Below, one piece after another: positions 34,696-47,529 of a stretch of 64,000 nucleotides of DNA. The DNA is from Symsagittifera roscoffensis (Eukaryota > Xenacoelomorpha > Acoela > Convolutidae). A model generated the notes under the pieces. It saw nothing but the letters and a program-made list of their open reading frames with translations. It was not told the origin of the DNA and ran no database searches. Position 1 is the first letter of the stretch, and each line of letters opens with the position of its first letter. The translations under genes were made by a program, and so were the position numbers. Location: assembly GCF_963678635.1 (NCBI RefSeq), contig NC_087063.1, forward strand, positions 49,859,220-49,923,219, given 5' to 3'.

Positions 34696-37600
34696 AGATT
34701 TTTTTTTTTGATCTTGAGGTTGAATTTTTTCTTCTAATTTTGATGTGTTCTTCCTGTTTGAGTTATCATTTGTTATCTAATTTTTTGATGTTTGTTGGGG
34801 AAGTTATCTTTCATTTTTATCTAATGATTTTTGGGTAGGTTTGATATCAGTGCTTTGATTTTGTACGTGATTTGAATTATTTTGAATAATTTTAAGTCCT
34901 GTAAAAGAGTTTAATTGAGTCAGTTCGCGAAGAGCGTACTCTTTCGGATAATAAGGTAAAAAATTGTTTCCGTGTTGAACGATTTCTTTTTTCTTTAGGT
35001 CTGTCAGTTTGTATGTTACATCAGTGGGTTTATCAATTATTTGATGTGGTCCTTCTTGGGGTGGTTGTAATTTATAGAAAATTTCTTTTTGTGTTGTAAA
35101 ACTTGAAATTAAAACGTATAATCCAATTTTTTAGTTTTTAGCTGGGGTAAATCGAGAATTTTTTTGGGAATTATTATTTTGTCTTTGTAAAAAATTTTTT
35201 GTTACTTTCTGGTAAATTTTGTGGTTTTTTATCTTAAAATCCATTCGGTGTGTGTACCGTAAGCTAATTTTAAAATTTGTGGATGATGGAAGTGATCTGC
35301 ATCGTGGGTATGTAGTGGTGAATTATAACATATTGTTCGTTATTGGGTTGACAGTAACCTTGTGTATGTTTTGAAGAATTTGATCTGAACATTATCGGTT
35401 TCCTTGGTTTTCGATTGAAAACCACTTCATAGGGTGATAGTTTTAAAGTTGTTGTGATTTGTGAGTTATAAGATAATGGGAATAGTTTTACATCTGTTGA
35501 ACATTCAGTATATCGTGTGTCATTTCCGTTTTTGATACATCTAAGATGTTCTTGTAATGAACGGTTCATGCCTCCGACTAATCCATTAGTCCAAGGTGCA
35601 TGAGATATACGTGGTTTGTGATCAATACTATATAAATGGCATAGTGTAATGATTTCGTTGTTTATAAATTCAGTGCCATTGTCTGTAACAAGGATTTCGA
35701 GTAAAACGATTTTTGCTATCCAGTGCTCATAAAGTATTGTATGTGCATTATAAGCATTACAATGAGGTACTGGGTTAAGTGCTACGTAGTGTGTGAACGC
35801 ATCGACTATGATCATTATAAATCAGTTTCCTTCTGAAGATGGTGATATTGGTCCTTTTGTATTGAATGAAATTCTGTGATTGAAGTATAGACTTTGTCCT
35901 TTAAAATCTTGTTTTTCTGAAATTCGATTTTGGTTTGGGTATGGTTTGTTTAATTGATATGTTATGCAATCATTGCATAGTATTTTTTATCCAAATAATA
36001 ATAAATTTGGGAAATAAAAACTTTATATAAAACTTGAATATGTTTTCTCTGCTCCTGAGTGTCCTTTAGTGTGTAAAGAGTGAGAGGTATGAAAAGCTTT
36101 AAGTATCATACCTAAAGGTGGGCAGGGTACTTTGATATCAGAGGTTTGGTATTCTAGAGTATCTGTGTTTTCGTTGATAGAGGTATTGCTAAACTTTCTG
36201 AAATATCTAAGAAGTGTTTCATTTCCTAGAATGGTGATATCGGCTTTAATTGGCTTGATTTTATATTTGTGCTGAAATTTAAATTGTCTAATGACTGGGT
36301 CAAGATTTTGATGTTTCTGTAAAAATTCGAGTGTTATTTGTTCTGTTATTGGGAGAAAAATATTTTCAATTTCTATTTTTGATAGAGGTATTGTATCTAG
36401 TGGATCATGAAGATTAAAAACATGATTTATTGGATATTTTGAGTCGTTATTTGGTGGGCATGATAAAATTATATTATCAGTTAGGTTTCCTTTTTCCATG
36501 AAAGGGAATAGATCCTTTTTATATAATTTTTGTTTGATTGGTTTTACTGTGTGTTGTTTTTAATCCCTGAAGAATGTGGTATCGGTTTGAATGTAAATTT
36601 TCCTAGTAGGTCGACTTCATAGTGATTGTTTTGACAATCTAAATATAGTGGAAAATGTTGTAGATTTTTTATTTGTAATTGGTCTATATCAGTTCTTTAT
36701 GCATATTTGCATTTTAATCTTAGTGAGGTTTCATCTTGTGCAAGGAAAAATTTAATATTTTGTGGTACTTCAACTGTTGTTTTTCTTGTTAACAATTCAG
36801 GTGGTGTATTTCTACTGAGAGTATCGGGTAGTGCGAGGTTTTTTCCTGATATCCAAACTATATGTAAGTTTGGGAGTTTCATTAAAGTTAGTTAAAATCT
36901 GTAAATTCTATGGTTCGGGTTTGGTTTTTGTGTGGAAAGAAAGATTAGTGGTTTATGATCTGTAAATAAAACTGTTGGATGTTTAGATCCAAGTATTAAA
37001 AATTCATATTCTGTAAGTGTATATGTTATGGCTATGCATTCTCTCATAAGTGTAGAGAGTCTAAGTTCAGCTTGTGTGAATAGCCTAGAGTTTGCTGAAA
37101 CGAGGCTCGTTTTTTTGTTCCATTGTGAGATTGTAATAATGCTGCGCCGATGCCAAAGTTAGAGGCGTCGCACATGGCATAAAATGATTGGTTGGGATCT
37201 GGATTAGTGTTAATTGTTCAGTGGAAAGAGTTTTTTTTCTTCAAATTGTTTCTGATGTACTGATGTCCATTCAAAAGTTTTCTGTTGTCTAAGGATGTTG
37301 TAGAATGGTCTTAAGTTTGACTGCATTTTTTTATACGTATTTACTTAAGAAGTTTAACATTCTTAGAAATTCTTGTAATTTCTTTTTATTTGAATGTGGT
37401 TGGAGTTTTTGGATTGCGTCTATGTGAGATTTTAATGAAATTAGAGTGTTTCTTTCTACATTATGTCCAAGGAATTTTACTCGTGTTAGAAAAAAATGTG
37501 ATTTATCCGGGCTGCTTTCATGTTTTTGTGTAACAATGTTTGATGATATTTTTCTAAAACAATGAACTATTGGTCTTTTGTTTGTGATTGCATAAAAACG

Positions 37601-39120
37601 TCGTCTAAATATGTGATTGCATTTTTTTGAGTATTAGTGGTCTGAAATTTTTAGTCATCAACGCTGAAAATACTGCTGGTCTTATGGAAATTCCATGGAA
37701 TAATCTGTTGAACTCGTATTGTTGATTTCCAATAACTAATTGTGTTAATCGTCTGGATTGTTCGTCTAACGGCATTTGATTATATGCACTATTCATATCC
37801 GCTGTTGTGAAAAATTTAACGTTCATGTTTGTGAGAATTACTTGAATTGGTTCAATAGGCCTATTACTTTTAGACTCATCAATGATTGAATTGAGATATC
37901 TTGCATCTAGAACTACTTTTGATGATTCCCCTTCTGCTAAAATATTAAAAGGGTTTATGAACGTGTTACCTTTTGGCTGTTCTCCTTTCTTATTGGAGAA
38001 ATGTTTTCATATTGTTCTAGTATTTCAGGTAATCGGTTAACTTTGTCTTGTAAGTGAATTGGGACTTTACTTGCTCGTTGTTTTTTGAAAACTGCATCAG
38101 TTTTTAGAGAGAAATTTAGTGGTGAATTTACTTTTCCAATATCAAATTTAGATGTTGCGTAAGCTTTCGGGTATTTAAATAATAGGTTAGATAAATGTTC
38201 AAATTCTTTTTGTGTTATCTGAGAGCGTTGAAAGTTGAACATTGTTTAAAATTTTTGTTGTTCTTCCATGTATTTGATATTTGAAATATTGGTTTAAAGT
38301 AGGGTGTTTTTGTGGAATAATCTGTATTTCGTTTTTCAATACTTAATATTTTAACAACTGATAAATCTTCGTTAAGAATTGTTGATTGATATATATCTAA
38401 TAGTTGTAGAATACTATTTACTCCATACGCTATTTCTTTGTGGGACAAATTGTTGCGTTAGTTTCACAATAACCTAATAATCCTAGAGGTAGGGTTATTT
38501 TGTATGGAGAAGTGTTATATCTATATAAAAAGAAATCATATCTGAGTTTGAGTCTTTCATGATTTTGATATATGAAATTATTACTCGGAAAAATTTATGA
38601 ATTGGTCTGAATTCAAGGTCAGACACAAAGAGATGTTGTTGATTTTGTTCTTTATCCTATTGGTGAACTTGTTTGATTGAGAAGTCATAAATTTTACCTC
38701 ATAGTGGTTTCAGGTGTTTCCGTTCCTGATTGTTATAGGGTAAAATTTAGAGAAAACTGGTGGTTGTTTGTTTAATCTTTGAAAAAATGTTAAAGTTGTG
38801 TTTTTGATTCTTGTGTATTGATCTTTTGTATGAATTCTGCTATTAAAGATATTTATAGTTGGTAAATATTTAGTGAAAAACGGTATTCCAATGATATTAT
38901 GTTTTATATCTGTGATGTGGAAGGTTTGTTTAAAAGGTTTGCTCATGAGTTTGTTTTGTTCCATTGTTTGAGTGGGAACAAGAAAAAGTTGGGTTTTTCC
39001 ATAAATTGTTAAGTTTGATACTTGTGCGGTTGCTGGTCTGCTTGTTGTTTTGAAGGGTAAAAAATTTGCATGTAGAATTTTTGTTTCATTCCAAGTCTGG
39101 TGTTTGAAATTATTTCACGG
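34696..39120 (-). pseudogene. pol: pol of element C: protease remnant, RT, RNase H, integrase
   Basis: Read on the - strand: a protease remnant without its active site (a deletion near 39050-39120 leaves a CTGGTGTTTGAAATT repeat), RT (FTTADMNSAYNQMPL near 37800, YLDDVF after a 1-nt shift near 37600), RNase H near 37180, a linker (36023-36499), zinc finger, and the integrase core (35270-35815). The integrase has lost two catalytic residues: the first Asp is Asn (FNTKGP, codon 35861-35863) and the Glu 35 residues after TDNGTE is Gly (NGLVGGMNRS, codon 35573-35575). The C-terminal tail is truncated near 34695. It is inactive. Confidence 0.88.
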
Positions 39121-41102
39121 TCTGGTGTTTGAAATTGTTTGCATTTTGGACTTTCTAAAAAAAGTTGGATTGTCCAGATTTTTTCTTTTGGTAATTGCGG
39201 TTTTTTGGTTTATTTTGATAAGTCTTATTTGTGCTTGAGCATTCTGTGGGTTTTTCTTCTGGTATTTCTTCTACTATTTTTTCCATTGATTTGTTACTGT
39301 TTATAGGTCTTGTATATTAGTTAGAAGAAATTTATCATGGTTTTAATAGATATGGGAATATATTGGTTGTTCGTGTACAATAGGTTCGTAGTCGTTTTCA
39401 ACATGTATCATGTTAATTGAAACTGTTTTTTCTGTGTCACTTTCACTGTCTGTGGATTCGCAATTGGTATGATTTAATTGCAATTCTGTGCTTTCGTTAT
39501 TATCACTACCAGGGGGGTCTGGTTGAGTTTCTTCATTTGCTTGTACCTGATTTATTTGCCTTTGATGTTTAGTTTCACTACTCCAATAATTTTGTTGTAA
39601 CTTTTGATAATGTGTGTTTTTCCTTTGTGGTGACTGATTGTAGTTTCTTTGTCTATTGTTATAACTTGAATTTCTGTTCTGTGAATTATCGCGTGATCTA
39701 TTCTGATAGTTGTTATATTTTGATCTGTGATAGTTTGGTTTGTTGTTAGAATAATCGCGTGATCTATTATTTTGATATCTAGGGTTTCGATCATTTGAAT
39801 AGTTTCTATTCCTATCGTTGGAACATTTTCTATTTCTATTGTATGAAGAATTTCTAGATCGATTATCTGAATAACTTCTATTTCTAGTGTTTGAATGAGA
39901 ACTGGCATCAAATTAAAATTCAGGTTAGTTTGAATTTGATCTTGAATAGTTATTTCGATATTTACTATTTCGACTATTTGATCGACTATATCTGTTTTGT
40001 AAGAAATTTTGTGAGTTTGTTTGATTTGGCGATCTTCCTCGATATTTGGTCTTAAAAGGCAATCTTCCTCAATAATTGGTGATTGTTGTCTAGAGTAATT
40101 TGAGTTATTTGGAAGTGGTTTTCCTGAACTATTATTACTATGAATGTTTTTGTTGGGTAAATTTTAATCTTTTTTTCATGTATTGATGAACTGATTTATT
40201 TGGTTCTCTACATTTTTGTGGATCATTTTAGTTATCTCGTTGTTTTTGTCTGCATTCGGCAATGCTGTTTCCATATCGCTGGCAATAATTAAACCATTTT
40301 TTGAATGATTGTTTGACTTTAAAATTTGGGTTTTTCTCTTAGATATTTCGGATTTCAGTGATTTTTTTCAGCTAATTCTGTATCAGAGTAGTTAAAATTG
40401 TTTATTTGTGAAGTAGTGGTTTGGTTGTTGTGGACATATTGTAAATTTAGACTTTGGTTTCTTCTAGTTTCATAGTGATCTCTGCTTGTTCTAGTTTATC
40501 TACTATTTTCCTAAAGTCTAAATCTGGTTCTCGGATTGAGGAAGGATGTGATGCTCTCTTTTTTATTGCTATTTTCCGCAATTGAGGTGTTAGAGTCATC
40601 ATTAAGATTTCTGTCATCTTTGTATTTTTATAATCATGGGTATTGAGTGAGTAGAGTAGCTTTTCGGACTAGAGTTTCAATTCTTACTGCAAGTTGTTTA
40701 TCTGTTTCATTTAGTAGTCTACCAATCTCATTGCATAAAATTCTTTGATGATGTTTGTTTCTTTCGGAATCAAACAATTTTGAGAATTCTTGTGTGAATC
40801 TTTTCCAATTGGACTTTTTTTCTATAGGTAAAACTGCAAACCGTTTTTGGGCTGCGCCGTCAACTGTGGTTTGGATTAAGGCTGTGCGTCTATGTATCCA
40901 ATTCTGATGAAGTGGCGTGTTTACTGGTTCAGGTCCTAAATTCAAAATTAAATGTGCTGTGACTGCATTTAGGTAATCTTCTACAGAGTATTCAGGGTCT
41001 GTGCTTGTAAATACCATTAGTGTTTTGTTCGATTATATTGATAATTCACCCAATAGGTATGGATTCATAGTCATTTGTAGTGATTCTGCGGCATTTGGCA
41101 TT
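39121..41102 (-). pseudogene. gag: gag of element C (inner copy)
   Basis: A start MPNAAESLQMTMNPY at 41102 is followed by a stop, then the capsid ORF 40634-41017 (127 aa: DPEYSVEDYLNAVTAHLILN, HQNWIHRRTALIQTTVDGAA, KSNWKRFTQEFSKLF, NKHHQRILCNEIGRLLNETD). This has the layout of the Retrotrans_gag family and presumably forms the particle shell. Next come a Lys/Glu-rich helix (LDFRKIVDKLEQAEI), a degenerate zinc knuckle (CQRYGNSIAECRQK near 40250) and a long Arg/Asn/Ser/Tyr-rich tail (39552-39960). An acidic linker (ESTDSESDTEKTVSINM near 39430) leads to protease. Single stops break the frame. Confidence 0.8.
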
Positions 41103-42220
41103 TTAGAAAAAATTGTAAGTTGACTTTTTGTTAAGATAGACTTACCTAATCATAATTAGGGGTTGTGATTTGTGATCAAGGGTTGGAGAATACTAAATCG
41201 TTTCACAAGATTCAGGTATAATTAGAACGCAAGAAGTTCGTTAGATACAATTTTTTTAAGACATACTATGTTTAAGTGTTTTAGCCTGGGTCATCTAAGA
41301 GGAGGGGGATCAAGTGAAGGAAGAGTAACTGAAGTTTTTCACTGTTTATCCTAATTAAAATTGTTAGTTTTTTAAAAAATTTCTTTTAAATCTGGGTCTT
41401 TGATAAGGGTTTGGTAGTGAATCGACGTTTGAGGTCGTTAGATACTAAATAAAATGGGAGAGGGAGAATAAAAAATTGTTCTATTTGATCCATGGATAAG
41501 CCTTGATGATCAAAATTTTAGGTATAGTTTAATTTAAACTAGAGATCCAAGGGAAGCCTTGATGAACTGTTATTTAAAATCAAGTTAATTAAATGAAAAC
41601 AAGGATAAGCCTTGATAGTTTATCAATAAAGGGTTATGTTAAAAAGGTTAAATTTTAGTTTTGAGATTTGCTGTTATGTTTTAGGTGCTGAAGCTCGGAT
41701 GAGGAGATGATTTAAATATATACTAATGATGTATGATTTATACTTACAAACTATTGCATTTTTATATTCAAAAAAAAAATTCAAGACCTTAATTAATTTA
41801 CAGCTGATTTAGGGATTGTTTACAGCTGATCAAGTGTTTTTTTTTATCAATCGTTATTGTATAACTGTTAGGTGTAGCGCCATGAAAGGTTTTTGAAGAT
41901 GATTCTTCAAAATTTTATGTGAATAGTTGAAAGTTTAAATTTACTGCTGGTAGTATTCTAAATACAAAAGTTTGATCTTCTTTTTGTCGAACAATCATGA
42001 AATCGATTGGTAGTCGTTTCTTGTTCGACGTCTTCTTCCAATACCGGGTAGTTCTCGTAATGTGAGGAATATTGGATCTGATCTATTGAGTCGTAGAGCC
42101 ATATCTACTAAGTTCTTATCATAAAACCTTTTTGAAATGTTGTATTCGTCTAATTCTAATCTAATTTTTGTCTAATTTTAGGTTAGTTAAGGTCTTTTCT
42201 AGACTTTTGGTCGCACCAGA
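41103..42220 (-). other. Element C 5' leader (inner copy)
   Basis: This stretch runs from the primer-binding site (42209-42218) through a damaged ORF0 to the gag start. Three copies of ATCAAGGCTT (as AAGCCTTGAT on the + strand) lie at 41494-41620. A strong splice-donor match (AG/GTAAGT on the - strand, exon end at 41146) stands just upstream of gag and is also in the outer copy (45322). It could serve to make spliced mRNA for the downstream genes. Confidence 0.6.
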
Positions 42221-42543
42221 TGAGTTATGACCTTTTGGTTATACTCAAAGAGCAATTTCAGATAAGGTACACCGTCTGCTCGTCACGCTATCTTATTTTC
42301 GGCCGGATAGATTCGTGCAATTTCTTAGTCTAATACCAATCCTAATCTCACTCTTATATCTCCTAGTCTCAATAGATCTAGTGTACACCAGTTTACGCGA
42401 GTTAGTGCCAGAATGAGAATCTCTGTATTTTAAGTTTAATTCAAATTGTTCTGGTGTTGAAACTACAAGTAGTTTCAACACTTACAAATAAGTGGAATGT
42501 TAGTTTAAGGGAAAATGATTGGTTAGTTTTCATTATTTTATAG
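42221..42543 (-). repeat. Truncated LTR at the tandem-duplication junction of C
   Basis: The LTR end (TAACTCA on the - strand) and the hairpin (42454-42481, perfect) are present. The first ~65 bp of the LTR are missing: at 42540-42543 (ATAG) the sequence jumps to pol sequence matching 38404 onward. ATAG is shared by both sides, a 4-bp microhomology. Confidence 0.88.
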
Positions 42544-45500
42544 TTGTAGAATATTATTTACTCCATACGCTATTTCTTTGTGGGAGAAATTGTTGCGTTA
42601 GTTTCATTATAACCTAATAATCCTAGAGCTAGGGTTATTTTGTATGGAGAAGTGTTATATATATATAAAAAGAAATCATATCTGAGTTTGAGTCTTTCAT
42701 GTATTTGATATATGAAATTGTTACTCGGAAAAAACTATGAATTGGTCTGAATTCAAGGTCAGACACAAAGAGATGTTGTTGATTTTGTTCTTTATCCTAT
42801 TGGTGAACTTGTTTGATTGAGAAGTCATAAATTTTACCTCATAGTGGTTTCAGGTGTTTCCGTTCCTGATTGTTATAGGGTAAAATTTAGAGAAAACTGG
42901 TGGTTGTTTGTTTAATCTTTGAAAAAATGTTAAAGTTGTGTTTTTGATTCTTGTGTATTGATCTTTTTTATGAATTCTGCTATTAAAGATATTTATAGTT
43001 GGTAAATATTTAGTGAAAATGATATTCCAATGATATTATGTTTTATATCTGTGATGTGGAAGGTTTGTTTAAATGGTTTGCTCATGAGTTTGTTTTGTTC
43101 CATTGTTTGAGTGGGAACAAGAAAAAGTTGGGTTTTTCCATAAATTGTTAAGTTTGATACTTGTGCGGTTGCTAGTCTGCTTGTTGTTTTGAAGGGTATT
43201 AATTTTGGATGTAGAATTTTTGTTTCATTCCAAGTGGGAATGTTGATGATATTTGATTCCGCTGCGGAATCTTTTTAAAAATCTATTTCATGGTCTGGTG
43301 TTTGAAATTGTTTGCTTTTTTGACTTTCTAAAGAAGTTGGATTGTCCCGATTTTTTCTTTTGGTAATTGCGGTTTTTTTGGTTTATTTTGATAAGTGTTA
43401 TTTGTGCTTGAGAATTCTGTGGGTTTTTCTTCTGTTATTTCTTTTACTATTTTTTCCATTGATTTGTTACTGTTTATAGCTCTTGTATAGTAGTTAGAAG
43501 AAATTGACAATGGTTTTAATAGATATGGGAATATATTGGTTGTTCGTGTACAATAGGTTCGTAGTCGTTTCCAACATGTATTATGTTAATTGAAACTGTT
43601 TTTTCTGTGTCACTTTCACTGTCTGTGGATTCGCAATTGGTGTGATTTAATTGCAATTCTGTGTTATCGTTATTATCAATACCAGGGGGTCTGGTTGAGT
43701 TTCTTCAATTGCTTGTACCTGATTTATTTGCCTTTGATGTTTAGGTTCACTACTCCTATAATTTTGTTGTATTTTTTGATAATGTGTGTTATTCCTTTGT
43801 GGTGACTGATTGTAGTTTCTTTGTCTATTGTTATAACTTGAATTTCTGTTCTGTGAATTATCGCGTGATCTAATTTGACAGTTGTTATATTTTGATCTGT
43901 GATAGTTTGGTCTGTTGTAAGAATAATCGCGTAATCTATTATTTTGATATCTAGGGTTTCGATCATTTGAATAGTTTCTATTCCTATCGTTGGAAAATTT
44001 TCTATTTCTATTGTATGAAGAATTTCTAGATCGATTATCTGAATAACTTCTATTTCTAGAGTTTGAATGGTAACTGGCATCAAATGAAAATTCAGGTTAG
44101 TTTGAATTTGATCTTGAATAGTTATTTCGATATTGACTATTTCGACTATTTGATCGTCTATATCTGTTTTGTAAGAAATTTCGTGAGTTTGTTTGATTTG
44201 GCGATCTTCCTCGATAATTGGTATTAAAAGGCGATCTTCCTTGATAATTGGTGATTGTTGTCTAGAGCAATTTGAGTTATTTGGAAGTGGTTTTCCTGAA
44301 CTTTTATTACTATGAATGTTTTTGGTGCGTAAATTTTGATCTTTTTTTCATGTATTGATGAATTGATTTATTTGGTTCTCTACATTTTTGTGGATCATTT
44401 TAGTTATCTCGTTGTTTTTTTCTGCTTTCGGCAATGCTGTGTCCGTATCGTCGGCAATAATTAAAACATTTTTTGAATGATTGTTCTCCTTTAAAATTTG
44501 GGTTTTTCTCTAAGATGTTTCTGATTTCAGTAATTTTTTTCAGATAATTCTGTATCAGAGTCGTTAAAATTGTTTATTTGTGAAGTAGTGGTTTGGTTGT
44601 TGTTGAAATATTGTAACTTTAGATTTTGCGTTTCTTCTAGTTTCATAATGATCTCTGCTTGTTCTAGTTTATCTACTATTTTCCTAAAGTCTAAATCTGG
44701 TTCTCGGATTGAGGAAGGATGTGATGCTCTCTTTTTTATTGCTATTTTCCGCAAATGAGGTGTTAGAGTCATCATTAAGATTTCTGTCATCTTTGTATTT
44801 TTATAATCATGGGTATTGAGTGAGTAGAGTAGCTTTTCGGACTAGAGTTTCAATTCTTACTGCAAGTTGTTTATCTGTTTCATTTAGTAGTCTACGAATC
44901 TCATTGCATAAAATTCTTTGATGATGTTTGTTTCTTTCGGAATCAAACAATTTTGAGATTTCTTGTGTGAATCTTTTCCAATTGGATTTTTTTTCTATAG
45001 GTAAAACTGCAAACCGTTTTTGGGCTGCGCCGTCAACTGTGGTTTGGATTAAGGCTGTGCGTCTATGTATCCAATTCTGATGAAGTTGCGTCGTGTTTAC
45101 TGGTTCAGGTCCTAAATTCAAAATTAAATGTGCTGTGACTGCATTTAGGTAATCTTCTACAGAGTATTCAGGGTCTGGGCTTGTAAATACCATTAGTGTT
45201 TTGTTCGATTATATTGATAATTCACCCAATAGGTATGGATTCATAGTCATTTGTAGTGATTCTGCGGCATTTGGCATTTGAGAAAAAATTGTAGGTTGAC
45301 TTTTTGTTAAGATAGACTTACCTAATCATACTTAGGGGTTGTGATTTGTGATCAAGGGTTGGAGAATACTAAATCGTTTCACAAGATTCAGGTATAATTA
45401 GAACGCAAGAAGTTCGTTAGATACAATTTTTTTAAGACATACTATGCTTAAGTGTTTTAGCCTGGGTCATCTAAGAGGAGGGGGATCAAGTGAAGGAAGA

Positions 45501-46394
45501 GTAACTGAAGTTTTTCACTGTTGATCCTAATTAAAATGGTTAGTTTTTTAAAAAATTTCTGTTAAATCTGGGTCTTTGATAAGGGTTGGGTAGTGAATCG
45601 ACGTTTGAGGTCGTTAGATACTAAATAAAATGGGAGGGGGAGAATAAAAACCTGTTCTATTTAAACCGTGGATAAGCCTTGATGATCAAAATTTTAGGTA
45701 TAATTTAATTTAAACTAGAGATCCTAGGGAAGCCTTGATGAACTGTTATTTAAAATCAAGTTAATTAAATGAAAACAAGGATAAGCCTTGATAGTTTATC
45801 AATAAAGGGTTATGTTAAAAAGGTTAAATTTTAGTTTTGAGATTTGCTGTTATGTTTTAGGTGCTGAAGCTCGGATGAGGAGATGATTTAAATATATACT
45901 AATGATGTATGATTTATACTTACAAACTATTGCATTTTTATATTCAATAAAAAATTTTCAAGACGTTATTTAATTTACAGCTGATTTAGGGATTGTTTAC
46001 AGCTGATCAAGTGTTTTTTTATCAATCGTTATTGTATAACTGTTAGGTGTAGCGCCATGAAAGGTTTTTGAAGATGATTCTTCAAAATTTTATGTGAGTA
46101 AATGAAAGTTTAAATTTACTGCTAGTAGTATTCTAAATACAAAAGTTTGATCTTCTTTTTGTCGTACAATCATGAAATCGATTGGTAGTCGTTTCTTGTT
46201 CGACGTCTTCTTCCAATACCGGGTATTTCTCGTATTGTGCGGAATATTGGATCTGATCTATTGAGTCGTAGAGACATATCTACTAAGTTCTTATCATATA
46301 ACATTTTGAAATGTTGTGTTCGTCTAATTCTAATCTAATTTTTGTCGAATTCTAGGTTAGTTAAGGTCTTTTCTAGACTTTTGGTCGCACCAGA
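42544..46394 (-). repeat. gag: Second tandem copy of leader-gag-protease (element C)
   Basis: This stretch repeats 38404-42220 with only a few percent difference and about 20 bp net length change. It carries ORF0 (ATG at 46304, frame broken by a deletion), three AAGCCTTGAT motifs (45670-45800), the splice-donor match (45322), the gag start at 45277, the capsid ORF 44807-45193, a helix-rich part (44527-44790), the Arg/Asn-rich tail near 43720-44100 and a protease with its DSAAES site retained near 43255-43275. It ends before RT. It therefore keeps the protease active site that the inner copy has lost. Confidence 0.88.
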
Positions 46395-46757
46395 TGAGTT
46401 ATGACCTTTCGGTTATACTAAAAGAGCAATTTCAGATAAGGTACACCGTCTGCTCGTCACGCTATCTTATTTTTGGCCGGATAGATTCTAAGTTCTAATA
46501 TCAATCCTAATCTTACTCTTATATCTCCTAGTCTCAATAGTGTACACCGGTTTACGCGAGTTAGTGCCAGAATGAGAACATCTGTATTCTAAGTTTAATT
46601 CAAATTGTTCTGGTGTTGAAACTACGAGTAGTTTCAACACTTACAAATAAGTGGAATGTTAGTTTAAGGGAAAATGATTGGTTAGTTTTCATTTTTTTAT
46701 AGAGATAAAATATCATTATAATGACCAATGATAAATACTAGTTTAGATCTGGTTTCA
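46395..46757 (-). repeat. Element C outer 5' LTR (363 bp)
   Basis: It starts TGAAACCAGATCTAAAC on the - strand and ends TAACTCA. It is slightly shortened near 46487-46500. The hairpin at 46613-46640 is perfect with a GA centre. Non-element sequence beginning GTAC borders it at 46758. Confidence 0.92.
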
Positions 46758-47529
46758 GTACATTATTGTTAACCATAAGTTTTGTTGTCTGCTAGCGAAA
46801 GTTAGCTGGCTTAAATTTTAGACTTTTTTTTGCTCATATGGTAATTTTGAAAAACAGACGATGTTTCAAGCAGTACATTTTTTCCAAGTTTTGTTTGACT
46901 AAGCACGACGCTCATATTGATACACGTTGCCCACTCGCACATTTTTCACCCAAAACTTTTTGGGACATTTTTGAACCAGTAAGTTAAGCCGAAAAAGCCT
47001 GATTTTAAGATGCACTCTCAGGCGTTGAACTCTTTGGTACTTTTCATTTACTCAGAATAATTTTACACAGCATTGCTAATTTGTGCAATGTTGAGACATC
47101 ATTCTTTTGAACCAGCAAAAGTTTAAAATTTTTTGCGGATCAGGAAACATTTTCAGTTTCCGCAGTTCATCAGTTTTTTGTGAACTATATTTTTATGGAA
47201 AAAAAGGCTTCAGGATTCAAATGCTCCGAATGCATTGAATGGGATAGTTTTCTGTCGTGAGTACGCAGCAGCCCCTGAATTTTAGTTAAATAACTGCTTT
47301 TGTTTTTTAGCTATCTATGTCTGAGAGAGTGGATGAAATATAATAACCAGAGAGATGCGCTATAATTTACCTAATTCTGTTGCAACTCTTCAGAAAACCG
47401 ACAGTATATAGAAAATTTTTTATACATATTGTGACAAAGCAATTGGTGCTTTCTTCGCTGTGAAACGCAATGCCACCCTTCGCTGTGAAATGCAATACGT
47501 CTCAGTCACAGCGAAACTAAAAATTTATA
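46758..47529. other. Non-element DNA right of C
   Basis: This is unique-looking sequence. No gene is recognised. A short direct repeat, CTTCGCTGTGAAA.GCAAT, occurs twice between 47452 and 47495. Confidence 0.5.

Larger units (their letters stand above)
26520..46757 (-). mobile_element. Retroelement C complex with tandem partial duplication
   Basis: Read on the - strand: LTR 46757-46395, leader, gag and part of protease (46394-42544), a truncated LTR (42543-42221), leader, gag, pol, ORF2a, ORF2b, ORF3, env, ORF4, 3' UTR (42220-27511), LTR 27510-27122, and a gag 5' fragment to about 26520. The right end is a clean TG LTR border followed by non-element sequence beginning GTAC. The outer LTRs differ by roughly 10% by eye and may not be a cognate pair. 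Confidence 0.88.

Noticed and set aside
39552-39911. 119-codon Ile-rich ORF (also 43724-44083 and, in B, 10727-11041)
   Set aside because: It is a frame-shifted reading of the Arg/Asn/Ser-rich gag tail. The repetitive codons keep several frames open.
27122-46757. C as a simple full-length element with a cognate LTR pair
   Set aside because: There is a third, truncated LTR at 42221-42543 with duplicated gag, and the outer LTRs differ by about 10%, so the structure is composite.
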